Shown: positions 9,521 through 18,106 of the stretch, piece after piece
Layout: each line of letters begins with the position of its first letter
Position numbering within the stretch: position 1 is the stretch's first letter
NCBI GenBank assembly: GCA_964624145.1
Contig: CAZUXT010000009.1
Location: 1-64,000, forward strand
Length of the DNA stretch: 64,000 nt
Origin: WJMT01 sp964624145
GTDB taxonomy: Bacteria; Acidobacteriota; Aminicenantia; Aminicenantales; Aminicenantaceae
Direction: 5' to 3'
Position numbers and translations under genes: made by a program
Notes under the pieces: generated by a model
Told to the model about the DNA's origin: nothing
Database searches by the model: none
The model's input: only the letters and a program-made list of their open reading frames with translations

Positions 9521-10612
9521 TTATTCAGGATTATCGAATCGGATCTTATAGGATTTTATGGATAGATACACATTGCTTTCCTCATCTGTTTTTATGAAAT
9601 ACATATGGTTTTTTGAGATGTGTTCGGCTTGTGAGGGAAGTTCTGCTGTTCCTAGGAAATCTCCGTTCAATGAGAAAACATCTACCGGAACAGGGGCCTT
9701 TTCTTTTAAAATATCTTCAGGGATGCGGAATACAAAGGCATATTGACTGGAAAGACAGATATGATTGAAGAATACTTTATCCCTGGGAATCAGGTCATAT
9801 AAATCATGTGTCACTTTTGGAGGCCAGCCCCGTTGGTCCGCATGGTCTTTTATTTCTTTTTTCAAATAATTTTTTTCCGCCCGGGTTATTTTAGAAGGTT
9901 GGATATCCCTTTCAAGATGCTTTATTTCATTTCCTTTAGTGTCAAGAAGTATGATTTCATACACAGTGCTTTTGGCTACGGCGCTGAGTGATGCATTATG
10001 AGCAAAGAGAAGCTCAGGAGCATATATATCAGAGCTGTAGCTGAACATGACCATCCGGCCACTCTCATCAGGAATGGAGACGGAAAAGGAATTTTTAGGT
10101 ACTGAGTAAAACTTCTTAATTATTTTATTGTCTGGGTCAACTGTTACCTGCTGTTGGTCTTCAGGCTCCCATGACCAGGCATAACAAAGGTTTTCTCCGA
10201 TATATCCCAGTGCAAGCCGATTGGATAAATGGACACGTTTGATGAATGTGCCGTCTGTTCTGTGAAAGGAAACATCATACATATCTTCACACACAGCTAG
10301 ATAGCCCTGTTCGGTTACAATGATGCGACCTGGTGATTGGAAGTCTCCGGGACCCTGCCCTTTCTGCCCGAAGGAGAGAAGGAGATTTCCTTTGGGATCA
10401 AACGTTAAGGCTTTTCTTTCCATGCGATCAAGAACATAGAAATTTCCGGATTCATCTTCACATACAGAGGAAACAGAGGAAAACAAATATTTCTCAGATC
10501 CGAGTTCCAGAGGATCAGATAAAATGATTTTGATGGAAGGGACTTCGGCTGTGATTGCATTTGTTCCAAGAAATACAACAACAACCAGCACACACAAGAA
10601 AAATGACTTCAT
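9521..10612 (-). CDS. Six-bladed beta-propeller protein, secreted
   Basis: A 363-residue exported protein with a signal peptide (MKSFFLCVLVVVVFLGTNAITA). The body repeats NHL-like blades, clearest in the phrases CEDESGNFYVLDRMERKALTFDPKGN and FGQKGQGPGDFQSPGRIIV, with the Asp-x-x-Gly-x-hydrophobic pattern of 6-bladed propellers (6-bladed beta-propeller/NHL group). These proteins usually bind ligands or other proteins; no catalytic motif is seen. GAGAG precedes the ATG. The gene stands alone, and a MITE-like element ends 17 bp upstream of its start, so its promoter must lie inside that element or in the short remainder. Confidence 0.85.
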   Translation of the reverse strand: MKSFFLCVLVVVVFLGTNAITAEVPSIKIILSDPLELGSEKYLFSSVSSVCEDESGNFYVLDRMERKALTFDPKGNLLLSFGQKGQGPGDFQSPGRIIVTEQGYLAVCEDMYDVSFHRTDGTFIKRVHLSNRLALGYIGENLCYAWSWEPEDQQQVTVDPDNKIIKKFYSVPKNSFSVSIPDESGRMVMFSYSSDIYAPELLFAHNASLSAVAKSTVYEIILLDTKGNEIKHLERDIQPSKITRAEKNYLKKEIKDHADQRGWPPKVTHDLYDLIPRDKVFFNHICLSSQYAFVFRIPEDILKEKAPVPVDVFSLNGDFLGTAELPSQAEHISKNHMYFIKTDEESNVYLSIKSYKIRFDNPE

Positions 10613-10629
10613 TATATTCTCTCTATTAA

Positions 10630-10882
10630 CCTGACCTATTCATAAAAAAATGGCGACGTTAATTTTTTTGTTTTGCTTTCAAGGATATACATGCTTTCTA
10701 CAAAAATGACAACTGAAGTGTTTTTGTTTGTTTTTACTTTTATCTTAATCGCCATTTTTTTACCATTGAGGCGAGCCAATCTTACTGCCTCTGCTTCGTT
10801 ACAAGGCATTCGCAGTGAAGGACCACACCTTCATACCTTGTGCCTCGCATATGCAGCAACCTTGACTCGTGAATAATCCAGG
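10630..10882. mobile_element. MITE-like element (copy B), non-autonomous
   Basis: A 253-bp stretch begins CCTGACCTATTCAT and its other end, read from the opposite strand, begins CCTGGATTATTCAC: imperfect terminal inverted repeats. TTAA lies directly before the left end and TAAA directly after the right end. An inner inverted pair (AAAAAAATGGCGA near 10644 and TCGCCATTTTTTT near 10749) adds structure. No transposase is encoded; the only open frame inside (67 codons) has no coding character. Related pieces occur at 5029-5093 and 60472-60498. The bases from 10883 to 11005, up to the transporter gene, are AT-rich with nothing I can name. Confidence 0.6.
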
Positions 10883-11005
10883 TAAATTATTAAATTTATT
10901 TAAAAATGTTCTTACTAATATATACAGTATGAGTCAACTCAATGTAACAATTTATTTTAATCGCTCGTCTGATCTGGTAAGGAATCTTTATAACTCACCT
11001 ACTAA

Positions 11006-12367
11006 CTAGAATAATGAAATTATTTTCACTGCAGCCCCTGCAGCTACCACCAGGATGGCTGCGATGAGCAGGACGTTCCATATCGTTCCTTTTAATCCGC
11101 GGTTGACCTCCTCCCCCAGGTAGCTTTTTTTATTCTGCAGTATGAAAAAGCATATATAGGCAACAGGCATCATAACCAGATTGAATGAGGATGTGAGCAC
11201 AGGGAGCCAGAGCGGCATCTTGAAGAAAGCTCCTATGATGCCGATATTGGCCAGCATGGTGCTGGCTTTATACGCCCAGCCGTGATATTTGAAATGAAAC
11301 ATCTCGCTCAGAACGAATCCGCAGAGAAGCATTTCAATGACAGCCGTCGTGAGGCACATGCTTAAAACACCGAATGAAAAGATAAGGCGTCCTAAAGTAA
11401 GCCCTACAATGGGTTCAAGGGCATGGGCCACATCCACTGCGCCCAGGACTTCAATATCCTGGAGATGAAGGGTATTGGCACACGCAATGATGACAAAGCT
11501 TGTGGCCAGAATATAGGGTAGAAACATGGATGTTCCCAGGTCAAAATTTTTAAGCCCTCTGTGTTCTTTACCCCAGCCCCGGGCCAGCATGGTGTAAGGA
11601 TAAAGAAACGTCATGTTCACCCCTACAGCCGCTCCCAGTTGGCCGAGAACTATAGTCAATCCTTCTTTATCAGCCGGGATATGAAAACAAAAAAATCCTT
11701 TTAACAAAGCGTTCCAATCGATGCCTGTTTTAATCACCACAAGAAGAAAGGACAGGACCATGAGCATAAGCATGTATTTCAGAATACGCTCGAACAACAG
11801 GATGTTTTTTCGTTTACCTTTTCCATAACTCCAGCAGATGCTTGTAGCTATAACTAAAATGAAAAGAGCGATAGGGAGTTTAGGAACGGAAGCACCAAAT
11901 ACATCGAACATGTCTTTTATGACTTCAGTACCCAGGGAATATTGAGGAAACTGCCAGACTACGGAGGCCAGGAATACGTTGATTCCCCAGATGATAGCCA
12001 AACTGGGGTGGAGTCTCTTCCAGAACACGTCATATGGCCTAGCCCGTGTGGTGAGAAGCTGGTGCCCAATGGCTGAAAACATCACAACTCCCAGAAACAT
12101 GGCTACAGGCTGGACCCAGAGGAGCTTGTATCCGAAAACAGAGCCGGCAAAAATGGCTGAGCCTGCGGAACCGGCTCCCAGAGTGAGCGCGCTTTGGATC
12201 CATCCGGGGCCGGAAAGCTTCCAATAACCGAACCAGCGCTGCCAGAAATAAGGCTTTATGTTGATTTGTTTTAAGTTTTCTTTTTCCCTCTCCAGAGAAT
12301 GTATGTCGCGTTCTTCCACCATAGGAAGCCCGCGCGTGAGTTTGTGTTTTCGGGAAGGGGCATTCAT
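11006..12367 (-). CDS. Nramp-like membrane transporter with altered metal site
   Basis: A 453-residue protein with a hydrophilic N-tail (about 45 residues) and about eleven transmembrane helices. The opening GPGWIQSALTLGAGS and the following FAGSVFGYKLLWV align with helix 1 of Nramp (Mn/Fe) transporters. However, the DPGN that binds metal in helix 1 reads TLGAGS here, and the helix 6 MPH-type motif reads VNMTFLYPYTML. So this is an Nramp-related LeuT-fold carrier whose substrate is probably not the usual Mn or Fe, and annotation as a manganese transporter would be unsafe. Such divergent members are known in Planctomycetes- and Acidobacteria-like genomes, function unknown. It is divergent from the lipoprotein at 12620. 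Confidence 0.8.
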   Translation of the reverse strand: MNAPSRKHKLTRGLPMVEERDIHSLEREKENLKQINIKPYFWQRWFGYWKLSGPGWIQSALTLGAGSAGSAIFAGSVFGYKLLWVQPVAMFLGVVMFSAIGHQLLTTRARPYDVFWKRLHPSLAIIWGINVFLASVVWQFPQYSLGTEVIKDMFDVFGASVPKLPIALFILVIATSICWSYGKGKRKNILLFERILKYMLMLMVLSFLLVVIKTGIDWNALLKGFFCFHIPADKEGLTIVLGQLGAAVGVNMTFLYPYTMLARGWGKEHRGLKNFDLGTSMFLPYILATSFVIIACANTLHLQDIEVLGAVDVAHALEPIVGLTLGRLIFSFGVLSMCLTTAVIEMLLCGFVLSEMFHFKYHGWAYKASTMLANIGIIGAFFKMPLWLPVLTSSFNLVMMPVAYICFFILQNKKSYLGEEVNRGLKGTIWNVLLIAAILVVAAGAAVKIISLF

Positions 12368-12619
12368 TGAGTTAAATTTTTTCTAATTACTCATAGCTGT
12401 ATTTTACCAAATTGAAGAATAAATCTCTATGATTTGGTTCGATTCGATTCCTCAGGTTAATCAATCCTATCCATATTCTCTATTTCATGCGGAATACTTA
12501 TTGACCGGATATCTCCTTTCGATATATCATAATTCAAACATAACATCACAAAGGGCATAAATTGAACAAAATTGATTCTAAATAAGGGAAATTAAAATGT
12601 TTCTTTTAGGGAGAAAGCG

Positions 12620-13363
12620 ATGAAAGCATGGAAAATCTGTATTCTGATTGGATGTTTGGGATCGATCCTCAGTTGCATGATGTACACAGGATCGGGTCCG
12701 AGTAGTTATATCGGCCACCCGTATGCAAACTCTTCTGATCAGGACGAAATAATCATTACAGATGAACTGAAAGAGCTTATCTCTTCAAATCCAAAGCTTA
12801 AGATTGTTATTCGGATTGCACAGCCTTCCCAATCAGTTACCAGGGCAGAAAGAGTCATTTCAGATGTAAATATATTCGAAAAAACACTTGTCCGAAACAG
12901 TTATATTGTTCGTGATCGGGCACTGCTTGAAAATCTGATGAAATCCGAAAGCGCTGATTATCTCAGCATCAAGGATAAAATCGATACGGATATTATCATT
13001 GAAATCCTAAGAATCGAATTTGGGATTCCTAACCAAGAAAAAAGTTATTTCAATGTGACGACAAACCAGGTCGAAGACTTTCCTATAGAAGAAAACTACA
13101 TCGACTGTCCCATGGCTAAACTTGAATGCCGGATCACCCTGGTCGATCGAGGACAGTTAGGGGGGATGTTCCTGTTCCATATCACCCGTTGTGACCTTGA
13201 GAAGAGAGAGATCATCCTCAACCGCTCCCGGACTTTGATGGGTTGGGTAGAAAAAGAGACCGGTCCTGCCTTTTTGGTATTGACCATGTCATTAGATGAT
13301 GAAGAAGTTCGGGAAAGAATCATTGAATATTTTGCCAACCGGTTAATCCAGATTCTTTCCTAA
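12620..13363 (+). CDS. Putative lipoprotein, CsgG-like fold suspected
   Basis: A 247-residue protein with a lipoprotein-type start: hydrophobic segment then SILSC with Cys19, so probably lipid-anchored. The middle, KTLVRNSYIVRDRALLENLMK (about residues 90-110), resembles the CsgG/curli-transport phrase in which a Val-x-Asp/Glu-Arg-x-x-Leu is followed by a leucine-rich helix, and KIDTDIIIEI is like the strand that follows. This is a weak, by-eye likeness. GGGAGAAAGCG precedes the ATG. It stands alone; the 252 bp upstream is an AT-rich divergent promoter region shared with the Nramp-like gene. Role unknown, possibly envelope assembly. Confidence 0.6.
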   Translation: MKAWKICILIGCLGSILSCMMYTGSGPSSYIGHPYANSSDQDEIIITDELKELISSNPKLKIVIRIAQPSQSVTRAERVISDVNIFEKTLVRNSYIVRDRALLENLMKSESADYLSIKDKIDTDIIIEILRIEFGIPNQEKSYFNVTTNQVEDFPIEENYIDCPMAKLECRITLVDRGQLGGMFLFHITRCDLEKREIILNRSRTLMGWVEKETGPAFLVLTMSLDDEEVRERIIEYFANRLIQILS

Positions 13364-13407
13364 GCTCCCCAATAAAATCTTGTTAATATATCTTGAGGGG
13401 GGGGCAT

Positions 13408-14097
13408 TCATTGAGATTCTGTTTTTCCTCTCAGACAGATGTCATCGAAATATCCTGTGTCGTCAAACGAACCGACTCCCACCAGGCCGTGGGATAGGGT
13501 TGGGTCTTTGGCCGTGAGAATGGGATTTTCCATATCATCCATATAGGCTTTGATTTCTGCGGTGGATGCATCATAGGTCACTTTGAATTCATGCCAGTTA
13601 TTATCAATCAAACGAAAAACGGATTCGCCTTCAGGTTCGAAGTTGATTTTCTCCCGGTCTTTTCCGTTTACAAAGCCGATAATATTGTGCAGGGAGTCGC
13701 TTTTTGCTGAGAAATGCACATAGTAGAAATGAGTGGAGTCCTGGAAGTGAAAAAACACGCACATATCCCGGTAGACATTGGATGGGTCTGTTTTGCATTT
13801 GACCCGGCCTGTGAACTGGAACGAAGTGACATCAAAGCCTTTAATAAGGGACCAGGAAGTAGGAGCGCGGACAACACTCTGTTCGCCCGGTGAAGTGAGT
13901 TCGTAAACCATGGAACCTTCACATTCCGTGATTCTCCAGTGGTCAGGATTACGGGACATCCATGCCTCTGCGGATGGGTGTTCGAAGTCATAACACGCCA
14001 GTTCGGGAAGCGGTTCCGGGGATTTCGTCCCGCAGTATAGAAAAAGGGAGAGTGTGAACAGGATTAAGAGAACTTTTACTGGATATTGTGCGTTCAT
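13408..14097 (-). CDS. Lipoprotein with concanavalin-like (DUF1080-type) domain
   Basis: The 229-residue product has a hydrophobic leader ending LFLYC (Cys22), so probably a lipoprotein. Residues 40-225 look like a jelly-roll of the DUF1080/LamG kind: a sugar-binding or glycosidase-related beta-sandwich with CVFFHFQDSTHFYYVHFSAKSDSLHNII, NNWHEFKVTYDASTAEIKAYMDD and the closing GLVGVGSFDDTGYFDDICLRG. GGAGGT lies 4 bases before the start, 15 bp after the aldo/keto reductase gene, so the two are co-transcribed. A sugar-binding or sugar-modifying role beside an exported oxidoreductase is plausible but unproved. Confidence 0.8.
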   Translation of the reverse strand: MNAQYPVKVLLILFTLSLFLYCGTKSPEPLPELACYDFEHPSAEAWMSRNPDHWRITECEGSMVYELTSPGEQSVVRAPTSWSLIKGFDVTSFQFTGRVKCKTDPSNVYRDMCVFFHFQDSTHFYYVHFSAKSDSLHNIIGFVNGKDREKINFEPEGESVFRLIDNNWHEFKVTYDASTAEIKAYMDDMENPILTAKDPTLSHGLVGVGSFDDTGYFDDICLRGKTESQ

Positions 14098-14112
14098 TGT
14101 GACCTCCGGCCG

Positions 14113-15099
14113 TTAAACAGGGATCCCGTCTGTATAGCCGGGATTCATCCATTCAAGGCTTTTGCTATCAAAAAAAGGTTTGAGGTGAGAGGTCATCTGC
14201 TGCATCTTTTCGGCACTCATTGGCTTGAAGTTTCTTACCATTTGGATGTTCTTTTTCAAAACATTCATACCGTCTGTACCTATGACTGCGGCTGAGACAT
14301 GCTCCAGGTTGAGGGCGTAATAGATCAAATCGTCAGTATTGATATCAGGGACTGTTTCTTTAGGACGGATCACTTTCATGACCAGAACGCCCATATTTTT
14401 TTTGACAGCTTCGGGAATGGCTTTGTTTTCAAAGTTTTCCTTTCCATCCGAGTAGTGATTGAGCGCGATGAGCATGGTGTCAAAATCATAGCGTCTGGCT
14501 GCTTCAGCCATGGCTTCAGCGGAGAGATGGCCTGAAAATCCAATAAACCGGGTCGCTTTTTCCTGTTTCAGTTTCATGAGAGCTTTTAATGCTCCGTTTT
14601 CAGCGCCTATTTTGTCGACATCTTCCAGAGAGGTGATCAGATGGATCTGAAGAAGGTCCACATGGTTTGTTTGAAGGCGTTTGAGGCTTTCTTCGAACTG
14701 CCTCATAGCTCCGTCATAAGTCCGTTCTCCGAATTTTGTGGAAAGGAATACTTCATTCCTCCGGTCTTTGAGTATCAGTCCATACCGTTCTTCAGCGACC
14801 ACTCCATTATAAACATAGCTGTGGGCGGTGTCCCAGTAGTAAAGGCCATTGTCAAGGGCATGGGTAAGGATCTCCATGCTTTTTTCCGGATCTTCCACAT
14901 TACAGAACCGGCTTCCTCCTCCGATCACGATCAAAGGAACCTTGATTCCTGTTTTTCCAAGTATCCGTGTAGGGAGCCCTTTTGAGTCAAAAACGTTTTT
15001 TTTCTTGAAGAGAGATTCACAGGATAGACTGTTGACAGCCAGAGCTGCAGTAAGGGATGTTTTAATAAAATCACGCCGGTTGAGTTTGTTTTTATTCAT
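14113..15099 (-). CDS. Tat-exported aldo/keto reductase
   Basis: A 328-residue NADPH-type oxidoreductase. The start at 15099 gives a twin-arginine signal (NRRDFIKTS, then a hydrophobic stretch ending LSC), and GGGAGAT sits upstream; the longer open frame to 15201 lacks both. The reductase barrel begins RILGKTGIKVPLIVIGGG. The catalytic tetrad is visible: Asp and Tyr in YYWDTAHSYVYNGVVAEERYG, Lys in FLSTKFGER, His in VDLLQIHLI. The Tat signal means the folded enzyme, probably with its cofactor, is exported and works in the periplasm. It is followed by the DUF1080-like lipoprotein, which suggests an extracytoplasmic carbohydrate pathway. Confidence 0.9.
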   Translation of the reverse strand: MNKNKLNRRDFIKTSLTAALAVNSLSCESLFKKKNVFDSKGLPTRILGKTGIKVPLIVIGGGSRFCNVEDPEKSMEILTHALDNGLYYWDTAHSYVYNGVVAEERYGLILKDRRNEVFLSTKFGERTYDGAMRQFEESLKRLQTNHVDLLQIHLITSLEDVDKIGAENGALKALMKLKQEKATRFIGFSGHLSAEAMAEAARRYDFDTMLIALNHYSDGKENFENKAIPEAVKKNMGVLVMKVIRPKETVPDINTDDLIYYALNLEHVSAAVIGTDGMNVLKKNIQMVRNFKPMSAEKMQQMTSHLKPFFDSKSLEWMNPGYTDGIPV

Positions 15100-15235
15100 T
15101 TTTATCTCCCTTATCTTGGATAATATAGTGTATTTGCAGAGGCGCTCTATTTCCCCATAAGCCCATGAAGGAATTATATTAGTTTCACAATAGGGATACA
15201 ACAGTTAATTTTAGATGAGCAGTGCGGATCAGGCT

Positions 15236-16852
15236 CTAATTAGACTCGGACTCTACTTTGGCTTTATCCTGGGCCAGGATGGTTCCGGAGATATCAGATA
15301 GAGCTTGAAAGTAAGAGACGAAACGTTCGATTTCATCAGCTTGCTCCTGCCCAAGATTATGGGCCCAGCGGTAGGCTATGGGCTGGTACCAGAGTTCGGC
15401 TTCTATGCGAAAGGGGCCTTGATAACCTTGAATCTTGATATTATAAATGATTATGTCTCCACTGCCCTGAAAATCTTGGTCCTGAGCGGCTCTTCCTCGG
15501 ACTTCAATATCTTCCTCCGCCGTGGACTTGTCAAATCCTTTGGGCAGGAGCCGGTTGTCCTTAATGTATCTCACAGCTGTGAGCAGGACAGTCGTCACTT
15601 TGCCATCAGGTCCGCCCAGAATTCCTTCGTAGATCTGAACATCATCAGGCTTTTTAATCTTTGTGTAATGGGGTTCAAATAGGTCAGGGTCAGAGTCATT
15701 ATCGTTTCCTTTGATAGAGCCATCAGAGTTGATGCCCCCAGATTCAAAGATCAAGGCATTGAACCGATCATAGACCGTAAAATGAATCCAGGCTCTGCGG
15801 GAAGGATAGGCAGAGGGAAGTTTATGGCCCGCTCGATTTTGTATGTTCACTTCTGCCTGAAGTTGTCCTTCAGATAGGGTTATATTCTCCAGTTTTATCT
15901 GTGCTGAAGAGGAACTGAGGTGAGCGGCTGTTCTAAGAGAGGTTGTCTCTAATTCCTGAGGGAGTGCTTTGACTCCCAGTTCATAACGGTAGCGGTTGAG
16001 GATTTTGGGCACAAAAAAGTTACCTCCTCTGAAAACATGGCGGGATACTTCTTCCCGATCTTTTCCCACCACTCCGGTAATAGGAGTCATGTCTTCAACT
16101 GCGGGCATATGACAGGATTGGCAGCTCCGATGCCCGGGATAGGAGCTGTGCTTCCATTCAAGATAGGGGACTTGTTCCGGAAGTTCACCGATCACTTCTC
16201 CTTTTTCATTGAGGGCATGTGTGTAGAGTGTATGACAGGAGGCGCACAGTTCAGAAGTCTGGATGTGCGCAGCTTGAGTGGGAAGAAAATCAGATGAGGA
16301 CTGCATAAGAGCTTTGCGCCCTTCATCGATTTCATAGGGCCCGAAGATCTCTCTTTGTCCCAAAGCTGTTTTGGTATCTACAACAAATCCAGCTGTGAAG
16401 CTTTCTTTTTGACCCAGATTTTCTTTTCTGATTTGATGACACATGGTGCATGAGACGCCATCGGCGGCTAATCGGTCTTCATAAGTGACCTGTTTTGTAA
16501 TGGGGAGATGTTCAAAGACTTGGCTTTTTTCCCCTTTGACTTTAGCCAGATACCGTGCCATGGGCATATGGCATGCGGAACATTCATGCTGAATGGCATC
16601 TGTAGCCATGGAGTGCACTATGGTTTCACGTCGTACAGAAGCCTGCCAGTAAGGGTCTCTTGATGAATGCGCCATCATGGATGAGCGCCAGTTAGCTCCA
16701 AAAGAGATATCTTCTCCTTTGGGAGTTACAAGCCCGTTATGGCAGGATATGCAGCGGTCTGCTGTATGGAAAATTTGGGGTAAAGGAACAGCCAAGGCTA
16801 AAGTCAATACCAATAGCATTGGAACAATAAGGGAAATATATTTGCGAATCAT
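15236..16852 (-). CDS. Pentaheme c-type cytochrome
   Basis: A 538-residue exported cytochrome. Starting at 16852 gives the signal-anchor MIRKYISLIVPMLLVLTLAL; a longer frame to 16960 runs into the upstream gene and is not preferred. Five CxxCH heme sites are seen: CISCH (34-38), CSACH (91-95), CTMCH (135-139), CASCH (203-207) and CQSCH (244-248). The C-terminal half (about 330-530) is heme-free and beta-rich with an immunoglobulin-like look (GGINSDGSIKGNDNDSDPDLFEPHYTKI). AAGGA stands before the ATG, 4 bp after the stop of the cytochrome-barrel gene. The pair probably transfers electrons in or across the periplasm; the donor and acceptor cannot be read here. Confidence 0.92.
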   Translation of the reverse strand: MIRKYISLIVPMLLVLTLALAVPLPQIFHTADRCISCHNGLVTPKGEDISFGANWRSSMMAHSSRDPYWQASVRRETIVHSMATDAIQHECSACHMPMARYLAKVKGEKSQVFEHLPITKQVTYEDRLAADGVSCTMCHQIRKENLGQKESFTAGFVVDTKTALGQREIFGPYEIDEGRKALMQSSSDFLPTQAAHIQTSELCASCHTLYTHALNEKGEVIGELPEQVPYLEWKHSSYPGHRSCQSCHMPAVEDMTPITGVVGKDREEVSRHVFRGGNFFVPKILNRYRYELGVKALPQELETTSLRTAAHLSSSSAQIKLENITLSEGQLQAEVNIQNRAGHKLPSAYPSRRAWIHFTVYDRFNALIFESGGINSDGSIKGNDNDSDPDLFEPHYTKIKKPDDVQIYEGILGGPDGKVTTVLLTAVRYIKDNRLLPKGFDKSTAEEDIEVRGRAAQDQDFQGSGDIIIYNIKIQGYQGPFRIEAELWYQPIAYRWAHNLGQEQADEIERFVSYFQALSDISGTILAQDKAKVESESN

Positions 16853-16856
16853 TGTC

Positions 16857-18014
16857 TTACCATCCTTCAAAAAATCCGCCGTCGAACCAATCCCAGAGCA
16901 GGTAGGCCATGACTTGAATATCCCGGTTCGACGTGAAATTACCGGGGATACGCACGCCAATGTTGAACATGATGTGCTGGCGTGTGTTTAAAGTCACCTG
17001 TATTTGGGGCATGATATCCCAATAAATGTTGGACCCGGATTCCAGCTCACCTGAAGCAAGCAGCTCGATCATGGGAGACCAGGCACGGCCCCACCAACCT
17101 CCGGTAGTGAAAGTTCGGCCTAAAGCCAATCTGAAAAAAGCTTCGGTCTCAGCTTTATCGCTCTGAGCTGGAAATTCAGCTCCTAATTGAGAGTGGAGAA
17201 AAAAGTCTGCGGGAAGGATCTGTCCGTAGGATAAAAAGGGCTCAAAAACGAAAGTGCCTTTTCCAAAACCTTGAGCTTCGTCTCCAGTAGGCAGAATGAT
17301 TTCAGCAGCAGCGCTGAAAATAGAACCGCTTTTTAAGCTGTGAATAAGAGTGCGCTTGACACCCAGAGCTAAATCTCCAAGATTTGAAGTCCAGTCAGTT
17401 ATAGGGTCAGCTCCGTTTGCAAGAGTCATTTCGCTCCAGCCAAAAGGAACCTTGACCTCTATTTGATTGCGGGATCCAAACCTTTGTTCGTACACAAATT
17501 CTCCTGAAATTTTATCAAGAGACTCGTTTGTTCCAAAAGTCAATACGGCCTCGTCTTCAGGATAAGCTTTTTCAGTGATTATGGCCCTGGGAAGATTCAG
17601 ATCACCTGGAGGCCAATGAGGATCGGAACAGAATGCCTTAATATATTCAACGGCCTTTGTGATTTCTTCAATGGATAGCACGTTGCCTAAGGCAGGCATC
17701 AGTTGAGCAAATCCTCTGACCGGTCCACCTTGGTGAGCTATGGCCACCCAGTCAGGAGAGGGTTCTCTTGAAGAAAAATTACAATCTGTAAAGTCAGGAA
17801 GAGGAGTATCAAATCCGACCCGGCTTTGGGGTTGGCCTTTTCCATCAGGTCCATGACAATTGGCGCAGGAAGCCAGAAAAATCTCCTTCCCGGTCATATG
17901 TTCATACTGGGATTTATCTTGAGTTTTGGTTCCTGCTGAAAGAATAGGAGAAACAGCGGCAGTCAGCAGAACTGATAGTATTGTAATCCGTATGGAACTC
18001 ATTTTGTGTTTCAT
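16857..18014 (-). CDS. Cytochrome c fused to outer-membrane-type beta-barrel
   Basis: A 385-residue protein with signal peptide (1-27), a monoheme cytochrome c domain, then a barrel-like domain. The heme site is CANCH (Cys50, Cys53, His54) with a likely axial methionine in AQLMPALG (Met106), and the class I cytochrome ends near residue 130. From about 145 onward the sequence is strand after strand of alternating polar and hydrophobic residues (ISGEFVYEQRFGSRNQIEVKVPFGW, IQVTLNTRQHIMFNIGVRIPG) and ends in Trp, like outer-membrane barrels (transporter-type). AAGGGG precedes the start. It is first in the operon with the pentaheme cytochrome, so an electron link between periplasm and outer membrane is a reasonable but untested idea. 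Confidence 0.88.
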   Translation of the reverse strand: MKHKMSSIRITILSVLLTAAVSPILSAGTKTQDKSQYEHMTGKEIFLASCANCHGPDGKGQPQSRVGFDTPLPDFTDCNFSSREPSPDWVAIAHQGGPVRGFAQLMPALGNVLSIEEITKAVEYIKAFCSDPHWPPGDLNLPRAIITEKAYPEDEAVLTFGTNESLDKISGEFVYEQRFGSRNQIEVKVPFGWSEMTLANGADPITDWTSNLGDLALGVKRTLIHSLKSGSIFSAAAEIILPTGDEAQGFGKGTFVFEPFLSYGQILPADFFLHSQLGAEFPAQSDKAETEAFFRLALGRTFTTGGWWGRAWSPMIELLASGELESGSNIYWDIMPQIQVTLNTRQHIMFNIGVRIPGNFTSNRDIQVMAYLLWDWFDGGFFEGW

Positions 18015-18106
18015 GCATAAACCCCTTCTCTAAAAAATATCATATGGAAAATACACAATTATTTTATCTATAATTTAGAATAATTACAAGTATCAATTCC
18101 CTTTTT

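Noticed and set aside
10673..10876. 67-codon open frame on the plus strand
   Set aside because: It lies wholly inside the MITE-like element, has no ribosome site and shows no coding pattern.
12508..12530. GATATC-rich imperfect palindrome resembling the PadR operator
   Set aside because: Arms are unequal and the match to the 21033 site is partial; probably AT-rich background.
13364..13407. Possible terminator between convergent genes (CTCCCC ... GGGG)
   Set aside because: The arms are separated by a long loop and no T tract follows in either direction.
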